From assembly GCF_030324495.1 (NCBI RefSeq), contig NZ_JACAGN010000008.1, forward strand, positions 84,762 through 148,761: DNA of 64,000 bases. The letters run 5' to 3'. Both the position numbers and the translations under genes were made by a program. This DNA is from Myroides sp. 1354. Lineage in GTDB: Bacteria; Bacteroidota; Bacteroidia; Flavobacteriales; Flavobacteriaceae. Below are positions 42,016 through 50,961 of this stretch, piece after piece; position 1 is the stretch's first letter; every line of letters begins with the position of its first letter. The notes under the pieces are model-generated. The model was given only the letters and a program-made list of their open reading frames with translations, did not search any database and was not told the origin of the DNA.

Positions 42016-43464
42016 TTATTCTTTATACGCTTTGGCAGTTGCAAAATCCAAATAAAAATGAATCTCTTTTCCTGCTGTGTTCGCTTGACTCACCCAACCT
42101 GAAGTATCAATATAGCTGAAGATAATATCGGTTAAATTTTTTTTCGTTTTGTAGTTGTAAATGACATATTGACGATCTTCCTTTGCTAATGCTAATAAAC
42201 CTTGTTCTATATCCAGCCAGTATAAATCGCGATAAATGGGCTGAAGCTCCCATTGCTTGGTTTGGGTGTTCCACAAACCATAGCGATTGCTTTGTCCTTC
42301 TTGTTTGAGCGTAATTTTAAATAAATGAGAAAAACCTTTGTACTTTGTCACCGCCTCTAAAGACCAATTTGGTGGAATTTGATCGGTTGAAATGAGTTCC
42401 GTTGGTTGAGGTCTTTGTACGCGTGAAAGAGCATCGACAACGAAAAAATCGGGAGCGTCAATACGATCCAAAAGGGTACCATCTAAAGCCAAATATTTCC
42501 ATTGAAATTTCCAATTCTCATAATCAAAAACACCCAAGATAAAATAGGGATAATCGGGAACCGTATTGATGTAACTCACTTTTTGCAGATAAGCGAGATC
42601 TGCCTCATTTTGCGTTTTAATTTTTTTCGGAAAAACCCGATCAAATAAAGGTTCAATCCAATACTCTTTCGTCTTTGCATTAAAGAGTATTTCCGGAATC
42701 TCAGAATAGTATCTGCTTTTGTTAACTTCTGTAAGTAGAAGTTCTTTGCCATTGACTTCAAGTGTTAGTTGATTGGTAGCCTCCAAGTGTTCGAGAATAG
42801 GTATTTTGCTCTCGAGTGAAAGAATAGCAAATTGGGAACCGTTTTGCTGTAAAAGCTTATTCGGTTCAAACCAGTGAATAATGTTGTTTTTTTGTTTGCT
42901 TAAGCGTTGTCCTTTTTTTTTGTATAGGGTCTTGTTAAAGATAAAGTGATCAGCATTCAGAGACGCGATATACGTGGGAAGTGACGCTTTATCACTCAAT
43001 GACTCCGCAAAGAGTACTTGACCTGTTTCTAGGATGTAAACTTCAAATTTTTGGCGCTGTACTTCCGTTTTTAACCCCGAAAAAATATTCCATTCCCATT
43101 CCCAAAAACGCGAGTTTTTCGCGTAGCTTTTTCGGGTGTATACAACCGTGAGTTGATCATCTAAAACTTGAAGGGATAGATAGCGGTCCGCAAAGGGAAC
43201 TACAATTTTTCCCATTTTATTGATAATAGCTGATTGCCCTTTTTCATTTGATACAACAGCGTAACCCGTTGATGTGAATAGGTCTGCAGTAGCAAAAGGA
43301 GTTGAAATCACGGGAGTAGTATGGGAATCAACGTAAATATAGGTATGATTTTTGGTGAGATATGGATAAAGCTCTTGGTTTACTTGTAGACTAACTAAGT
43401 TCTCTTTAGTTGGATGACAACCTAAAAAAGAAAAAATACCAAATAGGAATAAAGATAAGTGCAT
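42016..43464 (-). CDS. Lipoprotein with WG-repeat-like units
   Basis: A 482-residue lipoprotein; signal HLSLFLFGIFSFLGCHP with lipobox FLGC. The mature part contains WG-type units such as GYAVVSNEKGQSAIINKMGKIVVPFADRY and FKITLKQEGQSNRYGLWNTQTKQWELQPIYRDLYWLD, which form beta hairpins typical of WG repeats. It ends in YLDFATAKAYKE. Such proteins are surface-anchored in Bacteroidota with unknown roles. An 88-base gap separates it from the next minus-strand lipoprotein, and about 200 bases with no visible gene lie upstream. Confidence 0.75.
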   Translation of the reverse strand: MHLSLFLFGIFSFLGCHPTKENLVSLQVNQELYPYLTKNHTYIYVDSHTTPVISTPFATADLFTSTGYAVVSNEKGQSAIINKMGKIVVPFADRYLSLQVLDDQLTVVYTRKSYAKNSRFWEWEWNIFSGLKTEVQRQKFEVYILETGQVLFAESLSDKASLPTYIASLNADHFIFNKTLYKKKGQRLSKQKNNIIHWFEPNKLLQQNGSQFAILSLESKIPILEHLEATNQLTLEVNGKELLLTEVNKSRYYSEIPEILFNAKTKEYWIEPLFDRVFPKKIKTQNEADLAYLQKVSYINTVPDYPYFILGVFDYENWKFQWKYLALDGTLLDRIDAPDFFVVDALSRVQRPQPTELISTDQIPPNWSLEAVTKYKGFSHLFKITLKQEGQSNRYGLWNTQTKQWELQPIYRDLYWLDIEQGLLALAKEDRQYVIYNYKTKKNLTDIIFSYIDTSGWVSQANTAGKEIHFYLDFATAKAYKE

Positions 43465-43712
43465 GAGAACTTTATTTTAGGTGAGTATACGAATATACTT
43501 CATTTGCTTTTTTTTATCCTCCCTATAATTAGGGGTTTTTCTGAAAACACCTCAAAGAGAGGAAATAGAAGTAAATAAATGATTTTTGTAGAAAGTATAC
43601 GTCGTTATAATTGTTAAAAAATAAAAATAGTGTGATGTATTATCTGTAAAATAAGATTTTATATTTGAAATTTTCAGTTAAATTTGTTATAATATTTAGA
43701 ACTCCTTTACGT

Positions 43713-45338
43713 ATGAAATACGATTTGTCGACTATTCGCTTTTTTGTTTTAATTGCAGCTATTCTTTTAGGAGGTGCTACATGGGCGAAGAATAAGAAAA
43801 CCACACAGACCCCTGAAAAAGTTGAGGCTGTTCAACCTGCATTTATTGTATTAGAAAAAACCCCAGTAATCGTGATGCACGATACATTGTTTAATGTATA
43901 TGGAAATATTGGGTCTTTTACTTCTAAACAAAGAGCGAAATCCATCGAAAGAAAGATTGCAACTTTAGTGGATAACTATCTGTTTGAAAGAGATTCGATT
44001 AAATTAGTGGATACAGGTAATTATCTCAATCTGATGTATGAGAATGAGATTTTGATGAGTGTGGATACGATTCAAGCTACACAAGAAAATAAAACCAAAA
44101 TTCAAGCGGCACAGTATTATAAGCTAAAAATTATTGAATCAGTTGAAGAACAACAACACAGTATGAGTTGGCAACAAGTGTTGTTGCAAATAGCGGGAAC
44201 GATTGGGATTATTATCGCTGAAATATTTATTATCAAATACATTTACTATTGGTATAGAAGAGCTAAGGTGATGATTTGGAAGCAGCGTGGAAAGAAAATT
44301 AAAGGCATGTTTGGTATTATCGATGACCATAGAGCTATGCTAACAACAATTTCCATGGCGAAAGTTGTGCGTTTCTTTATTGTTTTAATCTTTTTGTATT
44401 TTGGATTATTAGCCATCTTTAAATTATTTCCATTTACGAAACACATCTCCGATCAATTGTTGGATTATGTAATGTCACCATTAAAAGCTGTAGGTAGAAG
44501 CGTCAAAGCTTATATGCCAAAGTTATTTACCATTTTGGTGATTGTATTTATCTTTAGATATGTACAAAAATTTGTACGTTCTCTAGCAGAAAAAATTGCC
44601 AATAATAAAATTACCCTAAAAGGTTTTTATCCCGATTGGGCTTTTCCTACCTATAATATTATCAGTGGATTGATGTTTATCTTCATGTTCATTTTGATAT
44701 TCCCTTATTTACCTAATTCAGATTCGGAAATTTTTAAAGGAGTTTCGGTTTTTGCGGGTATCGTTGTTTCTCTAGGATCAACTTCCGTTATTGGTAACTT
44801 GGTAGCTGGACTTGTGATTACTTATATGCGACCGTTTAAAATAGGAGATCGCATTAAACTAGGGGAGTATACCGGAGATGTTTTGGAAAAAACAGCTTTG
44901 GTTACGCGTATTAAAACGCCTAAAAATGAGATTATTACCATACCGAATTCCAATATTATGTCGGCGCATACCGTCAATTATTCTCAATCAGCTAAAGAAC
45001 ACGGACTAATTCTACATACAAGTATTGCTGTTGGTTATGATGTGCCTTGGCAAAAAGTTCACGAAATGCTATATGAAGTAGCCAATCGCACAGAACACGT
45101 GTTGAAACGTCAAAAACCATTTATTCTACAAGATCAATTTAGAGATTTTTATGTGGATTATCAGTTGAATGTATACATCAAAGAAGCAAAATTAACCGCT
45201 AAAATTTATTCTGATTTGCGTCAACATGCTCAAGATGTTTTTGCAGAAAATAATATCGAAATGGCATCCCCACATTTTATTGTGAGTCGAAATGTAGATG
45301 GAAATCACACAACCGTTCCGCCTAAATATGTGAAATAG
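43713..45338 (+). CDS. MscS-family mechanosensitive channel
   Basis: A protein of about 541 residues starting at ATG 43,713; the in-frame TTG at 43,665 is less likely. A signal-like helix (IRFFVLIAAILLGGATWA) leads a periplasmic domain of about 130 residues, then four or five membrane helices (VLLQIAGTIGIIIAEIFII, FFIVLIFLYFGLLAIFKL, LFTILVIVFIFRYVQK, YNIISGLMFIFMFILIFPYL). The pore-lining helix and MscS beta domain follow (VFAGIVVSLGSTSVIGNLVAGLVITYMRPFKIGDRIKLGEYTGDV, then IPNSNIMSAHTVNYS). It should protect against hypo-osmotic shock. Length is larger than MscS itself because of the periplasmic domain. It is followed by an inverted repeat and a terminator. Confidence 0.92.
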   Translation: MKYDLSTIRFFVLIAAILLGGATWAKNKKTTQTPEKVEAVQPAFIVLEKTPVIVMHDTLFNVYGNIGSFTSKQRAKSIERKIATLVDNYLFERDSIKLVDTGNYLNLMYENEILMSVDTIQATQENKTKIQAAQYYKLKIIESVEEQQHSMSWQQVLLQIAGTIGIIIAEIFIIKYIYYWYRRAKVMIWKQRGKKIKGMFGIIDDHRAMLTTISMAKVVRFFIVLIFLYFGLLAIFKLFPFTKHISDQLLDYVMSPLKAVGRSVKAYMPKLFTILVIVFIFRYVQKFVRSLAEKIANNKITLKGFYPDWAFPTYNIISGLMFIFMFILIFPYLPNSDSEIFKGVSVFAGIVVSLGSTSVIGNLVAGLVITYMRPFKIGDRIKLGEYTGDVLEKTALVTRIKTPKNEIITIPNSNIMSAHTVNYSQSAKEHGLILHTSIAVGYDVPWQKVHEMLYEVANRTEHVLKRQKPFILQDQFRDFYVDYQLNVYIKEAKLTAKIYSDLRQHAQDVFAENNIEMASPHFIVSRNVDGNHTTVPPKYVK

Positions 45339-45387
45339 TTAGCCGTTAACGGTTATCGGTTAACCGAAGATATGCAAGTAAAAGAAG

Positions 45388-45418
45388 AACCATTCCTTTG
45401 TAGGAGTGGTTTTTTTTG
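45388..45418 (+). terminator. Terminator after the MscS gene
   Basis: AACCATTCCT and AGGAGTGGTT pair (one G-T pair) around TTGT, followed by TTTTTT. Just before it lies a GTTAACGGTTATCGGTTAAC repeat at about 45,346-45,365, related to the GTTATC family elsewhere in the window. Confidence 0.8.
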
Positions 45419-45517
45419 ATGTATAGGGCGGTTTATTTTTACTTCAGGTAGAAAATAATCGGTTAACAATTTATATTTCAGCGTTCACTGATGAAAAAAA
45501 ATAGTTAAATAAATTGT

Positions 45518-45539
45518 TTACTTACTAATTAGTAAGTAA
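45518..45539 (+). promoter_or_regulatory. Operator candidate: 22-bp perfect palindrome before the TetR gene
   Basis: TTACTTACTAA followed directly by its exact inverse complement, centred at 45,528/45,529 and ending 27 bases before ATG 45,567. A near-identical palindrome precedes the ketosynthase gene at 46,171. TetR proteins bind such sites and autoregulate; the assignment is by position and symmetry. Confidence 0.75.
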
Positions 45540-45566
45540 TATTGTTTCGTTATTAAATCAAGAATT

Positions 45567-46130
45567 ATGTCGGGCACTAGAGAACGTATTTTAGAATTAG
45601 GAGAAGAATTAATCTTAACTAAAGGATATAATGGTTTTAGCTATCAAGATATTTCTACGGCTTTGGGGATAAAAAATGCAGCAATACACTATTATTTTGC
45701 GAGCAAAGAAAACTTGGGGACGAGTATTGTCAAAACAAATATTCAGCGTTTTGAAGAGATGATGGCGAACATGGAAGCCTTACAATTTGACCCCGAAAAA
45801 AAAATAGAGACTTTTATTAAAATCTATATTAAAAGTCAAAGAGAGCGAAAACTTTGTATTGTTGGTGCTTTGTCTACAGATATTGAGACGTTGTTTCCAA
45901 CTACACAAGTAGAGGTAACGAAAATTGTTGATTTAATCGTAAATTGGTTAACTGGAGTTCTGATTGAAGGAAAGAAGCAAGGGGTTTTTCAGTTTGAAGA
46001 AGAAGAAAAACAACGCGCTTTTGTAATCTTGTCAAGCTTGGTGGCTAGTTTACAATTGGCAAGAGTAAATAAGTATGTCGATTACAAAGGATATTGTTAT
46101 TCTCTTGTAGAACAGTTGAAAGAGCAATAG
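45567..46130 (+). CDS. TetR/AcrR-family transcription repressor
   Basis: A 187-residue TetR protein. N-terminal HTH: TRERILELGEELILTKGYNGFSYQDISTALGIKNAAIHYYFASKENL (residues about 4-50). The remaining helices form the ligand-binding domain (CIVGALSTDIETLFPTTQVEV). It is framed by a perfect palindrome upstream of itself and a matching one upstream of the FabF-type gene 77 bases downstream, so it probably represses both. The inducer may be an acyl-CoA or acyl-ACP intermediate (FadR/FabR-like logic), which is an inference from the target gene. Confidence 0.9.
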   Translation: MSGTRERILELGEELILTKGYNGFSYQDISTALGIKNAAIHYYFASKENLGTSIVKTNIQRFEEMMANMEALQFDPEKKIETFIKIYIKSQRERKLCIVGALSTDIETLFPTTQVEVTKIVDLIVNWLTGVLIEGKKQGVFQFEEEEKQRAFVILSSLVASLQLARVNKYVDYKGYCYSLVEQLKEQ

Positions 46131-46170
46131 TTCGTTTGTATATCGATTGGTGAATTTTTTTTAACCTGAT

Positions 46171-46190
46171 TACTTACTTATTAGTAAGTA
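46171..46190 (+). promoter_or_regulatory. Operator candidate before the ketosynthase gene
   Basis: TACTTACTTATTAGTAAGTA, a 20-base palindrome with one mismatched pair, 17 bases before ATG 46,208. Its arms TACTTACT/AGTAAGTA are identical to those of the 45,518 palindrome. It overlaps the expected promoter and leader region, so bound repressor would block initiation. Confidence 0.75.
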
Positions 46191-46207
46191 TAAAAAAATA
46201 TAAAATT

Positions 46208-47464
46208 ATGAAGAGAGTTGTTATTACAGGTTTAGGTGCAATCACCCCCCTAGGAAATAATGTAGAAACATTTTGGAACAATGCGATTCAAGGAAAAAGT
46301 GGAGCGGCATTGATTACGCATTTTGATGCGACTAACTTTAAAACCAAATTTGCTTGTGAAGTAAAAGCATTTGATCCTTTGCTTTATTTTACCAAACCCG
46401 AAGCAAGAAAAATGGACTTATTTACTCAATATGCTATAGCAGCAAGTGAAGAATGTATCAGGGATGCTCAATTGAATTGGGATCTAATTAATCGTCATCG
46501 TTTTGGGGCTATTATCGCTACAGGAATTGGTGGGTTGGAAACCTTAGAAGAAGAGATATTGAATTTTGGAAAAGACACAACTCAACCTCGTTTTAACCCC
46601 TTTTTTATTACCAAGATGATTTCGAATATGGCAGCTGGGCAAATTTCTATTCGTTATGGTTTAAAGGGAATTAGTTATGCTGTAGCTTCAGCTTGTGCTG
46701 CATCAAATAACGCAATAGGCAGTGCTTTTGATGCAATTCGCTTAGGAAGAGCGGATTTAATCTTAGCAGGTGGGACGGAAGCTACCATTTGTCAATCGGC
46801 TATTGCTGGATTTAATGCGATGAAAGCGTTATCTACAGCGAATGAAAATCCAGATCAAGCGTCCCGTCCATTTGACGCCCATCGAACAGGATTTGTAGCT
46901 GGTGAAGGAGCAGGTATTTTATTGTTGGAAGAATTAGAACACGCTCAAAAAAGAGGAGCGAAGATTTACTGTGAACTGGTGGGGTATGGCTCAGCTTCTG
47001 ATGCGTATCACGTGGCAGCAACACATCCTGAAGGGGAAGGTGCAATTGCAGCGATGCAACAAGCATTAACTGACGCGGGACTGCAAGCTCAGGAAATAGA
47101 TTATATTAACGCTCATGCAACTTCTACACCTGTTGGTGATATCAGTGAATGTAAAGCAATAGAGCATCTATTTAAAGGTCATCTTACACAGTTGAATGTT
47201 AGTGCCACTAAATCTATGACAGGCCATCTACTCGGTGCAGCTGGTGCAATCGAATCCATTTTGTGTATTAAGAGTATAATGGAGGGAATCATACCCCCTA
47301 CGATTAATTTAACTACGCTGGATCCAACAATTAGCGAGGATTTAAATTTAACGCCTAATCTGGCTCAACATAAAACGGTTAAGGTGGCTATGAATAATAC
47401 TTTTGGCTTTGGAGGACATACATCCAGTATTATTTTTAAGAAACTAGAAGTAAATTCTTTGTGA
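46208..47464 (+). CDS. fabF: Beta-ketoacyl-ACP synthase II (FabF type)
   Basis: A 418-residue elongating ketosynthase, condensing acyl groups with malonyl-ACP. The active-site Cys is in VASACAASNNAIGSAFDAI (about residue 163) and the two His in YINAHATSTPVGD (about 302) and SMTGHLLGAAGAIES (about 340). Length and motifs are full FabF. A dedicated TetR gene with shared operators is unusual for the central fatty-acid FabF, so this copy is probably a regulated paralogue with an inducible or specialised role (for example temperature or pigment lipid adjustment); this is inference. About 280 bases with no gene follow. Confidence 0.9.
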   Translation: MKRVVITGLGAITPLGNNVETFWNNAIQGKSGAALITHFDATNFKTKFACEVKAFDPLLYFTKPEARKMDLFTQYAIAASEECIRDAQLNWDLINRHRFGAIIATGIGGLETLEEEILNFGKDTTQPRFNPFFITKMISNMAAGQISIRYGLKGISYAVASACAASNNAIGSAFDAIRLGRADLILAGGTEATICQSAIAGFNAMKALSTANENPDQASRPFDAHRTGFVAGEGAGILLLEELEHAQKRGAKIYCELVGYGSASDAYHVAATHPEGEGAIAAMQQALTDAGLQAQEIDYINAHATSTPVGDISECKAIEHLFKGHLTQLNVSATKSMTGHLLGAAGAIESILCIKSIMEGIIPPTINLTTLDPTISEDLNLTPNLAQHKTVKVAMNNTFGFGGHTSSIIFKKLEVNSL

Positions 47465-47594
47465 TTTTTGAAGATAGAGAGTTGGTGAGATGATGGTTTA
47501 AAAACGACTAATCTTATTTAGGAATATTCAACATCTCTCTTCTTTATCTTATTAGGTTTATATTTTAGTTTAAAAAGTCACTTCGTTTTATTAA

Positions 47595-47610
47595 GCACAG
47601 GACCCTGTGC
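47595..47610. repeat. Palindrome GCACAGG-AC-CCTGTGC in a 278-bp gap
   Basis: A 7-bp perfect stem with a 2-base loop, followed by CCCCTACG and two copies of CGTTTCGATTT. The region 47,465-47,742 holds nothing else recognisable; the unit may be a small repeated element. Confidence 0.5.
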
Positions 47611-47742
47611 CCCTACGTTTCGATTTTCACTGCGTTTCGATTTCCTCTCTCCTCTCTCTATATAAAGAGGAATAAGTAGTTTTTAGTATACCCATTAATT
47701 TATAAGAATAATTTTATTAAATTAGTAACAAACAAAACAACT

Positions 47743-48258
47743 ATGACTACAATTATTGAAACAGAACGCTTGATTATTCGTGAAATAACAAAAGAAGATG
47801 CCAAGGGAATTTACGACCTAGACAGCGATGAACGCGTAGTAAAATACGTGGGAAGCCTGGTCATTACTTCAATGGAAGAAGCAAATGAAATTATAGCATT
47901 CATTCAAAAGCAATACAGTGATTTTGGTGTGGGGCGATGGGCTATTATCGAAAAGAATACGGGAGAGTTTATCGGTTGGTGTGGATTTAAGCTTGTTGAA
48001 AATGGATTAAATGGTCTGCGTGAGTACTTAGATTTAGCGTATCGCTTTCGCTTTGATGCTTGGGGAAAAGGATATGCAACGGAGGCTGCACTAGCGTGCT
48101 TAGATTATGCTGCGAATCACTTTCAACAACATCCTATTTTTGCCGTTTCAGAAGTTGAAAATGAAAGTTCTAAACGCGTTTTAGGTAAAATTGGCTTTCA
48201 CGCAGCTTATACTTTTGATTTAGATGGAGTTGATCACTATTGGTATATGAGAGAGTAA
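47743..48258 (+). CDS. GNAT-family N-acetyltransferase
   Basis: A 171-residue acyltransferase of the RimJ/RimL-like type: IETERLIIREITKEDAKGIYDLDSD at the start, VGRWAIIEKNTGEFIGWCGFKLV, the acetyl-CoA loop in RFDAWGKGYATEAALACLDYA (Q/RxxGxG/A-like), and VENESSKRVLGKIGFHAAYT. It probably acetylates a protein N-terminus or a small amine; substrate unknown. It is a single gene. Confidence 0.9.
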   Translation: MTTIIETERLIIREITKEDAKGIYDLDSDERVVKYVGSLVITSMEEANEIIAFIQKQYSDFGVGRWAIIEKNTGEFIGWCGFKLVENGLNGLREYLDLAYRFRFDAWGKGYATEAALACLDYAANHFQQHPIFAVSEVENESSKRVLGKIGFHAAYTFDLDGVDHYWYMRE

Positions 48259-48318
48259 AGAAAAAGATTCCTTACGTTAAAGTATAAGAGTAGCACTTCT
48301 TATTTAAAGAATCTAGTT

Positions 48319-48326
48319 TACCTTTG
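48319..48326 (+). promoter_or_regulatory. -7 promoter element TACCTTTG before the SMR gene
   Basis: Exact TAnnTTTG, 19 bases before the GTG start at 48,346. The nearer ATG at 48,334 is followed at once by TGA in frame, so GTG must be used. Confidence 0.55.
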
Positions 48327-48345
48327 TTTTTTAATGACGTGAACG

Positions 48346-48663
48346 GTGAAAAATTTTCTTTTCTTGCTTATTGCTATTGTTAGTGAGGTAATTGCAACTA
48401 GTGCCTTAAAGGCTTCCCATGAGTTTACCAAAATTGTTCCAAGCGTAATTACAGTGACGATGTATGCTGTGGCTTTTTATTTCCTAAGTTTGACACTCCG
48501 TACAATCCCCGTGGGAATTGCCTACGCTATTTGGTCGGGGATAGGTATTGTATTGGTAACAGTAGTTGCCATTCTAGTGTATGGTCAAAAACCCGATTTA
48601 CCTGCAATTATCGGTATGGCTTTTATTGTATTAGGTGTCGTTATTATCAATTTTGTTTTCTAA
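48346..48663 (+). CDS. Small multidrug resistance (SMR) transporter
   Basis: A 105-residue four-helix EmrE-like exporter, using a GTG start forced by an in-frame TGA at 48,340. The essential Glu lies in FLLIAIVSEVIATSALK (about residue 14), followed by YAVAFYFLSLTLRTIPVGIAYAIWSGIGIVLVTV and a final GMAFIVLGVVIINFVF helix. It works as a dual-topology dimer exchanging protons for cationic drugs or polyamines. Other SMR subtypes (quaternary ammonium or guanidinium exporters) cannot be excluded. Confidence 0.93.
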   Translation: MKNFLFLLIAIVSEVIATSALKASHEFTKIVPSVITVTMYAVAFYFLSLTLRTIPVGIAYAIWSGIGIVLVTVVAILVYGQKPDLPAIIGMAFIVLGVVIINFVF

Positions 48664-48679
48664 AATGAATGCACATTAA

Positions 48680-49216
48680 ATGAAAATTGATTTTAACACC
48701 ATTGCTTATTTACAGCAAGGATCAAAAGTTCAACAACAAGTATATCACACCTTAACTTCCCATCGGATTTTAGAGCTATTGGCTGCTTTTAATCCTGTCG
48801 TTGTCGGAACATTTCCTTTGGATATTGCCATTGAAACGAGTGATATTGATATTGCTTGTCAATTGGAAGATGTTGAGGTGTTTCAATCAATTGTTCAAAA
48901 TCATTTCGGTAGTTGTACTGGATTTTCGGATCTTGTATTTGAAATGCGAAAGCAACAAACCTATGTTGCAAATTTTGTACTTGATGATTTTCCAATTGAA
49001 TTGTTTGCACAAGCGATCCCAGTAAGTGCACAGTATGGCTACCGTCATATGTTGATAGAGGATGAGATATTACGGGAACAAGGGCCTATTTTTAAAGCCC
49101 AAATCATTGCACTAAAACGCGAAGGAATTAAAACGGAACCCGCTTTTGCAAAACTATTGGGATTGAAAGGTGATCCCTATGAAAACCTACTTCTATACGG
49201 TACAAAAAAAACTTAA
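48680..49216 (+). CDS. DUF4269 / nucleotidyltransferase-like protein
   Basis: A 178-residue protein with VVGTFPLDIAIETSDIDIAC, a G[T]F...D-x-D pattern like the nucleotidyltransferase core, and the C-terminal IFKAQIIALKREGIKTEPAFAKLLGLKGDPYENLL that marks DUF4269. It may transfer a nucleotide to a small molecule or protein; no substrate is known. It starts 16 bases after the SMR stop, so both share a message, and its 3' end overlaps the convergent AraC gene by four bases. Confidence 0.8.
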   Translation: MKIDFNTIAYLQQGSKVQQQVYHTLTSHRILELLAAFNPVVVGTFPLDIAIETSDIDIACQLEDVEVFQSIVQNHFGSCTGFSDLVFEMRKQQTYVANFVLDDFPIELFAQAIPVSAQYGYRHMLIEDEILREQGPIFKAQIIALKREGIKTEPAFAKLLGLKGDPYENLLLYGTKKT

Positions 49217-50103
49217 TTTACAAGGGGAATAAGATCTCCTCTAAATTGTAAAGGCGTTTGTTTGACGTGCTTTTTGAATAAGCGCGAAAAGTACGTGTGA
49301 TCTTCATATCCCAATTCAAAGGCAATCTCCTTTACCGATTTGGTTGTATAGTATAACAGTCGTTTTGCTTCATCAATAATTGATTTCTTCAACCAATAAC
49401 TCACGGTTTGTCCTGTTGTTTTTTTGACACAATCATTTAAATGTGCAGGGGTAATAAACAACAAATCAGCAAAATAGGAGGGTTGTTTTAAATGTGTTTG
49501 CGTCGTAATTAATCGTTTGAATTTAGACGTAATAACGTTGGATTGATTGATTGCCGAAACTTCCGGTACTCGAGTGGTTTCTTTATAAAGCGAACTAATT
49601 TTATAGATAATTGCCTGAAATAATCCATTGGTTATTTCTGTTGTATACTCTTCTTTCTGCGTTTCATATTTCGTCAATAGATGAATTGTTTCGAGTAAGG
49701 TTTGACAAGTTTGCGTTTCCAGGGAAATGCGCTGTTGCGTATTCGGTAAATTGAAAAGTAGATAAGTCAATTCATCGGGAATTCGAAAATCTTGGATACT
49801 TAGAAAATGAGCAAAAAAATCACCGCTATATTCCTCTATCGTGTGAATTTGATAAGGCTTGATTAAAAACAAATCTCTGGCGTGAAGTTCATGAGATTGC
49901 AATTCACAATTAATGCGAAAAGTGCCATGGAGTACAAGAATGAAAACATAGTAATCATCTCGATGCGTTAATCCTACAATATCTTCTTCTAAGGTTTGTG
50001 GAGCTAATTCTTTCAAAAAAACACCATTTTTTACCGATTTATCTTGACTATAGGTTATAATTTCTTGATTGTAAGACATATGTTGTTTTATTTTGTCTGA
50101 CAA
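49213..50103 (-). CDS. AraC-family transcription regulator
   Basis: A 296-residue regulator. A cupin-like N-terminal ligand domain (residues about 25-130: YYVFILVLHGTFRINCELQSHELHARDLFLIKPYQIHTI) precedes the paired HTH AraC domain (about 190-290: LLFITPAHLNDCVKKTTGQTVSYWLKKSIIDEAKRLL and SVKEIAFELGYEDHTYFSRLFKKHVKQTPLQFR). The ligand is unknown; the gene is separated from tpiA by a strong minus-strand terminator and from the SMR/DUF4269 pair by a convergent overlap, which it may control. Confidence 0.9.
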   Translation of the reverse strand: MSDKIKQHMSYNQEIITYSQDKSVKNGVFLKELAPQTLEEDIVGLTHRDDYYVFILVLHGTFRINCELQSHELHARDLFLIKPYQIHTIEEYSGDFFAHFLSIQDFRIPDELTYLLFNLPNTQQRISLETQTCQTLLETIHLLTKYETQKEEYTTEITNGLFQAIIYKISSLYKETTRVPEVSAINQSNVITSKFKRLITTQTHLKQPSYFADLLFITPAHLNDCVKKTTGQTVSYWLKKSIIDEAKRLLYYTTKSVKEIAFELGYEDHTYFSRLFKKHVKQTPLQFRGDLIPLVN

Positions 50104-50151
50104 ATATAGTGAATTATTTAGAATCTTTATAAATAGATAAAAATGAAAGAT

Positions 50152-50180
50152 AAAAAAAGCCTATCTGCAAGAGATAGGCT
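50152..50180 (-). terminator. Terminator of the DUF1599-tpiA operon (minus strand)
   Basis: AGCCTATCT and AGATAGGCT form a 9-bp stem with a 5-base loop; on the minus strand seven T residues follow. It lies just past the tpiA stop and before the AraC start. Confidence 0.88.
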
Positions 50181-50206
50181 CGGATATAAATAGAATGTAA
50201 GTTCGA

Positions 50207-50959
50207 TTATATGGCTGCTACAATGGCTGCAAAATCAGCGGCTACTAAAGCAGCTCCTCCAATTAAACCTCCATCAACGTCTGGTTTTGAGAAAATCTCT
50301 TTGGCATTACTAGGCTTAACACTACCTCCATATAGAATAGCGGTGTTTTCAGCTACCGTTTTGTCGTATTGACGCTCAATTTCTTGACGAATAAAAGCGT
50401 GAATTTCTTGTGCTTGTTCTGGTGTTGCTGTTTCTCCAGTTCCAATCGCCCATACAGGCTCATAGGCAATTACAATATTTTCCCATTGTGCTTTGGTTAA
50501 ATGGAAGAGTCCGTCTCTCAACTGATTGAAAATAACGTTGAGATACTGTTTGTTCTCGCGGTCTTTTAATTCTTCTCCAATACAGTAAATTACGCGCATA
50601 TTATGTCTTAATGCAGTATTCACTTTATCTGCTAAGATAGCATCTGTTTCTTTAAAGTAATGTCTGCGCTCCGAGTGTCCGATAATTACGGTTTCAACAC
50701 CAACACTCAACAACATTTGAGCAGAAATCTCTCCTGTAAAAGCACCACCTTCTGCTTGGTGCATATTTTGAGCTGCCACTTGAATGTTTGTTCCTTCTAG
50801 GTGATCTACAGCACTAGCTAAGTTCGTAAAAGTAGGAGCAACAATAACCTCTACTTCTTTACCTGTAGGCAATAGTTCAATTAATTCATCTAATAGTACA
50901 TGGGTTTCTGAAAGATTCTTGTGCATCTTCCAGTTTCCAGCAACAATTGAGTGTCTCAT
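50207..50959 (-). CDS. tpiA: Triosephosphate isomerase
   Basis: A 250-residue TIM barrel enzyme interconverting dihydroxyacetone phosphate and glyceraldehyde 3-phosphate. Motifs are AGNWKMHKNL (catalytic Lys), IIGHSERR (catalytic His), VIAYEPVWAIGTG (catalytic Glu), ILYGGSVKPSN and GGLIGGAAL (phosphate loop). Length is standard. It is the last gene of a minus-strand operon with a TlpA-like protein, permease, DoxX and DUF1599 genes. Confidence 0.97.
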   Translation of the reverse strand: MRHSIVAGNWKMHKNLSETHVLLDELIELLPTGKEVEVIVAPTFTNLASAVDHLEGTNIQVAAQNMHQAEGGAFTGEISAQMLLSVGVETVIIGHSERRHYFKETDAILADKVNTALRHNMRVIYCIGEELKDRENKQYLNVIFNQLRDGLFHLTKAQWENIVIAYEPVWAIGTGETATPEQAQEIHAFIRQEIERQYDKTVAENTAILYGGSVKPSNAKEIFSKPDVDGGLIGGAALVAADFAAIVAAI

Positions 50960-50961
50960 AA

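Noticed and set aside
43519..43536. CCCTATAATTAGGG hairpin before the MscS gene
   Set aside because: The stem is only five base pairs and lies between two divergent genes where no transcript needs to end; it may be incidental.
43665..43712. TTG start of the MscS ORF
   Set aside because: ATG 43,713 gives a clean signal-like helix; the extension has a poor start codon and no added motif.
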